Below, piece after piece: positions 45,789-52,590 of a stretch of 64,000 nucleotides of DNA. The notes under the pieces are model-generated. The model was not told the DNA's origin. It was given only the letters and a program-made list of their open reading frames with translations, and made no database searches. The translations under genes were made by a program, and so were the position numbers. The DNA comes from Alcaligenes pakistanensis. Its GTDB lineage: Bacteria; Pseudomonadota; Gammaproteobacteria; Burkholderiales; Burkholderiaceae_B. Location: assembly GCF_014652815.1 (NCBI RefSeq), contig NZ_BMZN01000002.1, forward strand, positions 583,829 to 647,828. Reading direction: 5' to 3'. Within the stretch, counting starts at the first letter, position 1. Each line of letters begins with the position of its first letter.

Positions 45789-46268
45789 ATGAAAGGCATA
45801 ATCCGATGGGTATCTCCAGTGTTGTTGGCGGGCTCTTTCTTGTTGGGCACAAATGTAGCGTCGGCTGCGGATTCACAGGCGCGCAATCTGGTTCAGGAGG
45901 AAAGCAATCGCAAGCTGGTGGTCGATTTTTACGATCGCTTCTTTAATAAGCACGAGGTAGAGCAAGCTGCGACGGTGGTGGCTGAGGACTATATTCAGCA
46001 CAACCCCGAAGTGCCTGATGGCAAGTCCCCGTTTGTGGGCTATTTTGGTGGCTACTTCAAAGACAATCCGCAGTCCCGTGCCCGCATTGTGCGTAGCGCG
46101 ACGGATGGCGATCTGGTCTATTTGCACGTGCATTCGACCAATGGCAAGGCAGATCGCGGGCAGGCGGTGATTGATATCTTCCGGGTGAAAAACGGCAAGA
46201 TTGTGGAGCACTGGGATGTGATTCAGGCCGTGCCGGAACAGGCGGCCAATAGCAATACCATGTTCTAG
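45789..46268 (+). CDS. Exported SnoaL-like (NTF2-fold) protein
   Basis: 159 residues with a signal peptide (hydrophobic to ASAAD, about residue 27). The mature domain has the NTF2-like fold: LVVDFYDRFFNKHEVEQAATVVAEDYIQHNPEVPDG, GYFGGYF and the C-terminal HWDVIQAVPEQA. SnoaL-like members are isomerases, aldolases or binding proteins; the substrate is unknown. It begins 15 nt after the NmrA-like gene, so likely co-transcribed and under the same HxlR regulator. Confidence 0.87.
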   Translation: MKGIIRWVSPVLLAGSFLLGTNVASAADSQARNLVQEESNRKLVVDFYDRFFNKHEVEQAATVVAEDYIQHNPEVPDGKSPFVGYFGGYFKDNPQSRARIVRSATDGDLVYLHVHSTNGKADRGQAVIDIFRVKNGKIVEHWDVIQAVPEQAANSNTMF

Positions 46269-46320
46269 GATTGCCGCCTTTAGGCTGAGATAGTTTCTTA
46301 ATCCCGTGTAAAAAGGACTT

Positions 46321-46452
46321 ATGTTTACGCCTAACAAAAGCCCCGCCGGTGATCAGCTATTTCCAGGAGCTTGGACATTTATCCAGGTGCTGGAAAAGCA
46401 TGATGGCGGGGCTGTTGAGCTTTGCGGCTGTAGCGTGAATATTCTTGCGTAA
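46321..46452 (+). CDS. Possible small ORF (43 aa)
   Basis: ATG at 46321 after AAAAGGA (46311-46317), 43 codons to TAA at 46450. The product is MFTPNKSPAGDQLF... with GGAVELCGCSVN near the end. No family recognised. It overlaps an inverted repeat (AGCCCCGCC 46339-46347 / GGCGGGGCT 46405-46413), so the region may instead be a structured 3' end for the convergent genes. Low support. Confidence 0.25.
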   Translation: MFTPNKSPAGDQLFPGAWTFIQVLEKHDGGAVELCGCSVNILA

Positions 46453-46474
46453 GGTTCAGCCCTGGCTTGATCGC

Positions 46475-47698
46475 CTAAGCCGTCTGCATCTTAATCTTGG
46501 CTTCGCGAATAGGCAGGTTGACGATAGCTGCCATCACGCCCAAGGCAATATCAGCCCACCACATCCAGCTGTAGTCGCCAAAGCGGGTCAGTGAAATGCC
46601 ACCTAACCAGGCCCCCAGAAAGCCGCCAATCTGGTGGGAGAACAACGCCAGGCCGAACAGCGTGGCCAGATAGCGCGTGCCAAACAGCTTGGCAACGATA
46701 TTGGCGGTGGGCGGCACGGTGGCTAGCCAGGTCAGGCCTAGGCCAATGGCAAAGATGTAGAACACCAGATCTGTCTTGGGCATCATCAAGTACCACAGAA
46801 TCAGCACGGCTCGCGAGGCATACATCAGCGCCAGCACGTATTTGCTGCGCCAGCGGGCAATGCAGGAACCGGCAGCGATACTGCCAAAAATATTGGCTAG
46901 ACCGATCAATGCCAGTGACCAGCTGGCTACCGAAGGGGGCAGTCCGCACAGGTCAATTTCCCCCGGTAGGTGCGTGACGAGAAAGGCAATGTGAAAACCG
47001 CAGGTGAAAAAGCCCAGACTCAGCAACAAATAGCTGCGGTCTGTCATGGCTGTTTTCAGGGTTTGTTTTAAGCCTGGGCCACTGGCTACGGGTGCGGCGG
47101 CGACAGTGGTTTTTTTATTGTGTTCGCGTGGGCTTAGCTTGCGGATCAAGGGTAAGGTCAGCAGGGCAGTCAAAGCCAACACCCAGAAGGTAGACATCCA
47201 GCCTACCAAGGCGATCAGTTTTTGAACAAGGGGAGCAAAAACAAATTGCCCGAAGGAGCCGCCCGCATTGATCAAGCCTGAAGCCTGACCACGAGCATGG
47301 TCTGGCAAGCGCTGGGCGGCAGCACCAATCAAGGTGGAAAAGCTGGCAGCGCCTGAACCGATATTGGCCAATAGGCCCAGGGTCAACGTCAAACCTAAAC
47401 CCGTGCCGATAAAGGGGGTGACGGCGCAGCCTAAAGCCAGGATCAAGAGGCCAGCGATCAGAACACGGTCGGGACCCCAACGGTCGGAGCACGCACCGGC
47501 AATAGGCTGGATCGCACCCCAGGCAAGCTGGCCAACGGCCATGGCAAAACTGATGGACATAATGCCCATGCCTGTGGCCTTATCAATTGGGCCAATGAAC
47601 AGACCAAAGGATTGGCGTATCCCCATGGTGACCATCAAGATGCCAGCGGCTGCCAGAGTCACCGTCATAACAGCGGGCTGGCGCAAGGATTGAAACAT
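46475..47698 (-). CDS. MFS transporter (oxalate/formate antiporter-like)
   Basis: 407 residues, 12 membrane helices. The first helices carry the MGIRQSFGLFIGPIDKATG motif and later PDRVLIAGLLILALGCAVTPFIGTG, matching the monocarboxylate-porter-like/OFA group (NarK- and YhjX-like). The second half has FGTRYLATLFGLALFSHQIGGFLGAWLGG. The substrate is unknown, perhaps a carboxylate. It is a single gene convergent with the SnoaL-like gene. Confidence 0.9.
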   Translation of the reverse strand: MFQSLRQPAVMTVTLAAAGILMVTMGIRQSFGLFIGPIDKATGMGIMSISFAMAVGQLAWGAIQPIAGACSDRWGPDRVLIAGLLILALGCAVTPFIGTGLGLTLTLGLLANIGSGAASFSTLIGAAAQRLPDHARGQASGLINAGGSFGQFVFAPLVQKLIALVGWMSTFWVLALTALLTLPLIRKLSPREHNKKTTVAAAPVASGPGLKQTLKTAMTDRSYLLLSLGFFTCGFHIAFLVTHLPGEIDLCGLPPSVASWSLALIGLANIFGSIAAGSCIARWRSKYVLALMYASRAVLILWYLMMPKTDLVFYIFAIGLGLTWLATVPPTANIVAKLFGTRYLATLFGLALFSHQIGGFLGAWLGGISLTRFGDYSWMWWADIALGVMAAIVNLPIREAKIKMQTA

Positions 47699-47885
47699 GG
47701 GGTCCCCTCTTATTATTCAGGTTTGAATTATCTGGCGAAACGCGATGGAGCTGCAATCACCTTGTCTTGTGGGAAGCGACTGGGCGGACAGTGTTGTAGA
47801 ACGCCGCTACTCAGTGCCACCAGGTGCGGATGGAAATTGCGGGCTGTTCAGTGCTGTGTTTGATGGTTCAAGCTGTGAAGGGCGT

Positions 47886-47916
47886 AAAAAAGACGGGCTG
47901 GCAGCTCCGTCTTTTT
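47886..47916. terminator. Terminator between ybaK and MFS gene
   Basis: AAAAAGACGG / CCGTCTTTTT with a 10-nt loop and T-run, 22 nt after the ybaK stop (minus direction). Confidence 0.7.
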
Positions 47917-47937
47917 GATATTTGCCGCTCAATGAGA

Positions 47938-48432
47938 TCAGCCTTTTTCCAGGCCGGCCTGTACTGGGCGCGCCCCTAGCTTGTCGATCAGAACCTGGGG
48001 ATTAATACCCAATAAATAACCACGTCGACCACCGTTGATATAAATAGTGTCGAACTCCAGCAGCTCCTCTTCCAACCACACAGGCATCGCCTTGCGGGTC
48101 GCAAAAGGCGAGGTGCCGCCAACCATGTAACCAGAATGGCGTTGGGCTACATCCGGTTTACAGGGCGCGATTTTTTTCGCGCCGGTTTGACGAGCCAGAT
48201 TCTTGGTAGAGACTTCACGGTCGCCGTGCATCACGATGATTAAGGGCTTGGCGCTTTCATCTTCCATGATCAGGGTCTTGGCCACCCGGTGCAGGTCCAG
48301 GCCCAACTGGGCCGCCGCTTCCATGGCTCCTCCATGATCGACATAGTTGTAGCTATGTTCGGTAAAGGCAATGCCATTTTTACGCAGCCATTGCGTGGCT
48401 GGTGTTTCGCTAACGTGTTTTTCTTTAGCCAT
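47938..48432 (-). CDS. ybaK: Cys-tRNA(Pro)/Cys-tRNA(Cys) deacylase (YbaK/EbsC)
   Basis: 164-residue trans-editing factor that hydrolyses mischarged Cys-tRNA(Pro). YbaK-domain features: TPATQWLRKNGIAFTEHSYNY, LGLDLHRVAKTLIM, the catalytic-lysine segment KKIAPCKPD, YMVGGTSPFATRK and the C-terminal GRRGYLLGINPQ. It lies 15 nt downstream of xerD and likely shares its transcript. Confidence 0.93.
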   Translation of the reverse strand: MAKEKHVSETPATQWLRKNGIAFTEHSYNYVDHGGAMEAAAQLGLDLHRVAKTLIMEDESAKPLIIVMHGDREVSTKNLARQTGAKKIAPCKPDVAQRHSGYMVGGTSPFATRKAMPVWLEEELLEFDTIYINGGRRGYLLGINPQVLIDKLGARPVQAGLEKG

Positions 48433-48447
48433 ATCGGTGTTGTGCGC

Positions 48448-49344
48448 TCAGGCGCGTGGATGATGGGCAGCGTGCAAGGCTTTCAGGCGCTCACGGGCCA
48501 CATGAGTATAAATCTGAGTGGTAGAAATGTCGGCGTGCCCCAGCAGCATTTGCACCACGCGTAAGTCTGCTCCGTGATTGAGCAAATGGGTGGCAAAGGC
48601 ATGACGCAAGACGTGGGGAGACAGGGGCGCCAGTATTCCGGCCTGGACGGCGTGTTTTTTGACGATCAGCCAAAAGGATTGGCGGCTCATGCAAGTGCCA
48701 CGCCCGGTAATAAATACAAAGTCGCTGCGTCGCTGGCCCAGCAAGGCTGGACGGGATTCCTGCATATAGCGTTCGATCCAGTGCAGGGCTTCCTGTCCCA
48801 AAGGAACCAGTCTGTCTTTGCCGCCTTTGCCCTGATCAATGCGTAGTACGCCGTCGCTCAGACTCAGGTTTTGCAAGGGCAGTTCTGTTAGTTCGGTGAC
48901 GCGCAAGCCGCTGGCATACAAGGTTTCCAGCATGCAGCGATCGCGTAGCCCCAAGGGATTATGTATGTCTGGTGCCGCCAGTAGGCGTTCTACCTGCTCT
49001 TCGGATAAGGTGTGCGGAACGCGCGGGGCCTGGCGGGCACTGCTCAGCTCCAGGCAAGGGTCATCCTGACGCATGCCTTCCTGTACCGTCCAATCGTAAA
49101 AGCGGCGCAAGGTGGCTAGCCTGCGATTGGCGGTGCTGGCTTTGCTGTGGCCGGACTGGCTGGCCATCCATTCTCGCAAGTCGCTGGGGCCCAATTGATC
49201 CAGGGTTTTGTCTGCACGTTCTGCTTGGGCCCATTCAGCCAAACGCTCCAGATCCTGCCGATACGCTTGCTGCGTGTTGGCGGCCAGGCCGTCCTGTAAC
49301 CAGAGCATGGTGATGAAATCAGAAATCAGGCTGGCTTGCGTCAT
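48448..49344 (-). CDS. xerD: Site-specific tyrosine recombinase XerD
   Basis: 298-residue tyrosine recombinase that with XerC resolves chromosome dimers at dif. The N-terminal SAM-like domain begins ISDFITMLWLQDGLAANTQQAYRQDL. The catalytic set R-K-H-x-R-H-Y is intact: ASGLRVTEL, GKGGKDRLVPLG, SPHVLRHAFATHL, LGHADISTTQIYTHV. The length and sequence are those of housekeeping XerD, not a mobile integrase. It is followed by ybaK and divergent from modA. Confidence 0.95.
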   Translation of the reverse strand: MTQASLISDFITMLWLQDGLAANTQQAYRQDLERLAEWAQAERADKTLDQLGPSDLREWMASQSGHSKASTANRRLATLRRFYDWTVQEGMRQDDPCLELSSARQAPRVPHTLSEEQVERLLAAPDIHNPLGLRDRCMLETLYASGLRVTELTELPLQNLSLSDGVLRIDQGKGGKDRLVPLGQEALHWIERYMQESRPALLGQRRSDFVFITGRGTCMSRQSFWLIVKKHAVQAGILAPLSPHVLRHAFATHLLNHGADLRVVQMLLGHADISTTQIYTHVARERLKALHAAHHPRA

Positions 49345-49450
49345 GGGGATGGGGGAGTCATAAAGCCGAAGTTACAGGGAGCTTTATTACGGGAGCAGAG
49401 CGGGAAAGCCATCATGCTATCACTCCAGGATGATGAGCTTCATTCAGCTG

Positions 49451-49497
49451 TTTACGGGCCATACGCTATATACCTATATATATTTCCTGATTATACT
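49451..49497 (+). promoter_or_regulatory. modABC promoter and candidate ModE site
   Basis: A possible -35 TTTACG (49451-49456) precedes -10-like TATATA (49475-49480), 18 bp apart. CGCTATATA at 49464-49472 and TATATATA at 49475-49482 resemble the ModE operator (CGTTATATA-type half-sites). If right, molybdate-bound ModE would cover the -10 and repress modABC. Confidence 0.4.
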
Positions 49498-49529
49498 CAT
49501 TCGTTACACCTGTCCCGGAGGAGAAAATA

Positions 49530-50279
49530 ATGTTCAAACGTGTCGTATCCGTCGCTGCTTTATCCCTGTTTTTGCAAGGTACTGCCCAAGCTGATGAGCT
49601 GGTTGTAGCCGCTGCCGCCAGTCTGACTAATGCGTTCAAGGAATTGGCCGGTCAGTTTGAGGCAGACAATCCTGGCACCAAAGTGTTGACCAGTTTTGCG
49701 GCATCGGACGTTTTGCTGCAGCAGATCGTCAATGGTGCGCCAGTCGATGTGTTTGCTTCGGCAGACCAGAAAGCCATGAACAAGGCCGAGGAAGCCAAGG
49801 CAGTGGATCCTGCCACCCGCAAGAATTTTGTGCAGAATCAGGTTGTGCTGATTGTGCCTAGCGACAACCCCGCCAAAGTGACTAATGCTGGCGATCTGGG
49901 CAAACCGGAAGTCAAACGCGTGGCTTTGGGGAATCCGGCTGTTGTGCCTGTTGGCCGTTACACCCAGGCTGCCCTGGAAAAAGCGGGTCAGTGGGAGGCG
50001 GTTAAACAGCGCGAAATATTGGGTCAGAACGTGCGTCAGGTGCTGGATTACGTGGCTCGTGGCGAAGTGGAAGCCGGTTTTGTATTCGCTACCGACGCAG
50101 CCATCATGAAAGACAAAGTAGACGTGCTGGAAGTGCTCAAGACCACAGAACCGGTTACGTACCCGATCGCTTTGGTCCAGCGTGAAGGTCGTCATGACAA
50201 GGCTCAGGCCTTCCAGGATTTCGTTATGTCCGAGTCCGGTCAACAAGTGCTGGCAAAATACGGTTTTGCCAAACCTTGA
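49530..50279 (+). CDS. modA: Molybdate ABC transporter substrate-binding protein
   Basis: 249-residue periplasmic protein with a signal peptide (to GTAQADE, about residue 22). Mature N-terminus ELVVAAAASLTNAFKELA is the family start; ASDVLLQQIVNGAPVDVFASADQKAMNKAE contacts the oxyanion, and GNPAVVPVGRYTQAAL follows. Delivers molybdate or tungstate to ModBC. The ATG is preceded by CGGAGGAG. modB follows after 22 nt. Confidence 0.96.
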   Translation: MFKRVVSVAALSLFLQGTAQADELVVAAAASLTNAFKELAGQFEADNPGTKVLTSFAASDVLLQQIVNGAPVDVFASADQKAMNKAEEAKAVDPATRKNFVQNQVVLIVPSDNPAKVTNAGDLGKPEVKRVALGNPAVVPVGRYTQAALEKAGQWEAVKQREILGQNVRQVLDYVARGEVEAGFVFATDAAIMKDKVDVLEVLKTTEPVTYPIALVQREGRHDKAQAFQDFVMSESGQQVLAKYGFAKP

Positions 50280-50301
50280 TAGATAGGATTTTGATAGCAG
50301 G

Positions 50302-50982
50302 ATGACTTCACTTTGGATTCCCTTGTGGTTGTCGCTCAAGGTCGCCGCTTGGGCGACTTTGTTCGCTTGCGTGCTGGGCATAGGCATTGCTTATGCCTTG
50401 TCGCGTTGGCAGTCGCGCTGGTGTGACCTGCTCGACTCGATTTTGACCTTGCCCATGGTTTTGCCGCCCACTGTGATCGGCTATTACCTGCTGGTTTTGT
50501 TGGGTCGGCGTAGTGCCTTGGGTCAGTGGCTGTCCAGCATAGGGATTGAGTTGGTCTTTACCTGGCAGGGGGCGGTTATTGCCGCAACGGTGGTGGCCTT
50601 CCCCATGATTCTGAAAGCCGCCCGTGCGGCGTTTGAGGATGTGGACACGCGTCTGGAAAATGCCGCCAGCGTATTGGGCTTGAGGCCCTTGGCCATCTTT
50701 TTTCGTGTCAGTCTGCCTTTGGCGGCGCGTGGCATTATGGCGGGTGTCTTGTTGGCCTTTGCACGCGCTTTGGGCGAGTTCGGGGCCACCTTGATGATTG
50801 CAGGCAGCATACCTGGGCGGACTCAGACTATGTCTATTGCCATTTATGAGGCGGTGCAGGCGGGTGAGGATCAGCAGGCTTTGGTGCTGGTGGCGATTAT
50901 TTCGATTACCTGCGTGCTGGTTTTGTGGAGCACCAGTGCCCTGTCACCACGCCATGTACGTCGTAAAAGAGGGATGCAATGA
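50302..50982 (+). CDS. modB: Molybdate ABC transporter permease
   Basis: 226-residue inner-membrane permease with five to six helices. The EAA loop ENAASVLGLRPLAIFFRVSLPLA couples to ModC, and PPTVIGYYLLVLLGRRSALG is the conserved ModB segment. It overlaps modC by 4 nt (ATGA). Confidence 0.95.
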   Translation: MTSLWIPLWLSLKVAAWATLFACVLGIGIAYALSRWQSRWCDLLDSILTLPMVLPPTVIGYYLLVLLGRRSALGQWLSSIGIELVFTWQGAVIAATVVAFPMILKAARAAFEDVDTRLENAASVLGLRPLAIFFRVSLPLAARGIMAGVLLAFARALGEFGATLMIAGSIPGRTQTMSIAIYEAVQAGEDQQALVLVAIISITCVLVLWSTSALSPRHVRRKRGMQ

Positions 50983-51680
50983 GCCTGAATGTACAGATTC
51001 AACGCACCGTAATCAGTGAATCCCGTCACTTCGAGTTGAATATCCAGATTCAAACCGAAGCCCGGCATATTGCCTTGTACGGGCCTTCGGGCTCGGGCAA
51101 GTCCTTGACGGTACAAAGTGTGGCGGGTTTGTTACGGCCTGATCATGGCCGTATTCAAATTGGTGATCAGGTCTATTTTGATTCTGAAAAGGGCGTCAAC
51201 CTGAAGCCCCGCGAGCGCCGGGTGGCCTATCTGTTTCAGGACTACGGGCTGTTTCCGCATCTGACTGCCGCACAAAATATTTGCTTTGGTTTGAATACGG
51301 GCTTGTTCAATCGCTCGGTGCGGGACATGCCTGCGGCTGCCCAGCGATGGGTAGAGGCGTTTCAGTTGGAGTCTGTGCTGAACAGCTACCCTGCCCAGCT
51401 ATCGGGTGGGCAAAAGCAGCGTTGTGCCTTGGCGCGTGCCTTGGCGATCAAGCCACAACTGCTCTTGCTGGACGAGCCCTTGGCGGCCCTGGATCAGGAT
51501 TTGCGTACCCGCTTGCGGGCCGAACTGGCTCAATTGCAAAGCCAGATCGACATTCCTACTATCTTGATCACGCACGATCCTGAAGATGCCAGGGCCTTGG
51601 CCCAAGAGGTCTATCGCATTCGCGATGGTCGCATTATCGAGTGCTGTACCAGCGCCGATCTGGACCTTGTTACAGCGTAG
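50979..51680 (+). CDS. modC: Molybdate ABC transporter ATP-binding protein, short form without TOBE domain
   Basis: 233-residue ATPase: Walker A GPSGSGKS (35-42), Q-loop LFQDYGLFPHL, signature LSGGQKQRCALARAL, Walker B LLLLDEPLAAL and switch His in ITHDPEDA. E. coli ModC is 352 aa with a C-terminal molybdate-binding TOBE domain; here the protein stops right after the nucleotide-binding domain. The last 11 nt overlap the convergent modE. The truncation agrees with a natural short form, since operon order and reading frame are intact. Confidence 0.93.
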   Translation: MSLNVQIQRTVISESRHFELNIQIQTEARHIALYGPSGSGKSLTVQSVAGLLRPDHGRIQIGDQVYFDSEKGVNLKPRERRVAYLFQDYGLFPHLTAAQNICFGLNTGLFNRSVRDMPAAAQRWVEAFQLESVLNSYPAQLSGGQKQRCALARALAIKPQLLLLDEPLAALDQDLRTRLRAELAQLQSQIDIPTILITHDPEDARALAQEVYRIRDGRIIECCTSADLDLVTA

Positions 51681-52482
51681 CGATCATCACGCTGGATGCC
51701 TTGAATAGCGCATAAGCGGATTGGCCTGCTTCCAGCTGCAAACGCTGTGTGCTGTCCAAGGTGATGCTGGCTGTCAGGGTCAGTCCTTGGGGCAGTTCCA
51801 AACGTACCTCTGCATTCACTGCGCCAGTAATCACATCGGTAATGGTGCCGGGCAACTGGTTACGGGCCGACAAGGAATTACGGGTGTCGCCCGTGCCAAT
51901 CATGATCGAGGACGCTTTCATAAAGGCCAAAACTTTCTGCCCTTCGCGCAAGCCCAGGTTTTCCGTGCTTTCTCGTGTAATGGACGCCACAACGGTTTGG
52001 CCCTGGCCAATATCAACATGAATCTCATCGTTGACGGCACCGGTCTTGATGGTGGTGACAATGCCGGGCAGTTGGTTACGAGCTGATGTTTGCATAATCA
52101 TGGTTTGAAGTAACTCCATCTGGGTAGCCACGGAAGGCATAAGGCGGCCGATGCGGTTCATGAAACGCTGATGCAGCCGGTCGTAGGTTTGGTACAGCTC
52201 TAGCAACTCGATGGCTTTGGGTGTCAGGGTGGCGCCACCGCCGCGATGGCCGCCAGTGCTGCGCAACACCAGGGGCTCGCCGGCCATATTGTTCATGATG
52301 TCGATGGCGTCCCAGGCCGCTTTATAGCTGATGCCAATATGGCGAGCGGCCGCAGAAATCGAGCCCTGTTCGGCGATAGCGGCCAGCAAAGCCATACGGC
52401 GCGCGCTGCCCCAGGTATGGTCGCCCGTACGCAGCGACAGGCTGCCGGTTAATTCGGTATTGGGATTGTGTGAACTAGACAT
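51670..52482 (-). CDS. modE: Molybdate-responsive transcriptional regulator ModE
   Basis: 270 residues: an N-terminal winged HTH (SISAAARHIGISYKAAWDAIDIMNN; GGAT LTPKAI) and a C-terminal di-TOBE (Mop) domain with two SARNQLPG repeats, each followed by a TGAVN(D/A)E segment. Molybdate-bound ModE represses modABC and activates molybdoenzyme genes. It is convergent with modC, overlapping it by 11 nt. Confidence 0.95.
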   Translation of the reverse strand: MSSSHNPNTELTGSLSLRTGDHTWGSARRMALLAAIAEQGSISAAARHIGISYKAAWDAIDIMNNMAGEPLVLRSTGGHRGGGATLTPKAIELLELYQTYDRLHQRFMNRIGRLMPSVATQMELLQTMIMQTSARNQLPGIVTTIKTGAVNDEIHVDIGQGQTVVASITRESTENLGLREGQKVLAFMKASSIMIGTGDTRNSLSARNQLPGTITDVITGAVNAEVRLELPQGLTLTASITLDSTQRLQLEAGQSAYALFKASSVMIATL

Positions 52483-52590
52483 GGTGATAAGTGTAAGGGC
52501 GAGAGCGAACTAGGGATAGAGCGCCGGTACAATGGCCCGATCAGCGCTGCTGGCCGTTCTGTTTTCTTGCAACCTTAACTGGTTTTTTCT

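Noticed and set aside
48448-49344. Tyrosine recombinase as the integrase of a mobile element
   Set aside because: Length and sequence are XerD; linked to ybaK and mod genes; no att repeats or cargo.
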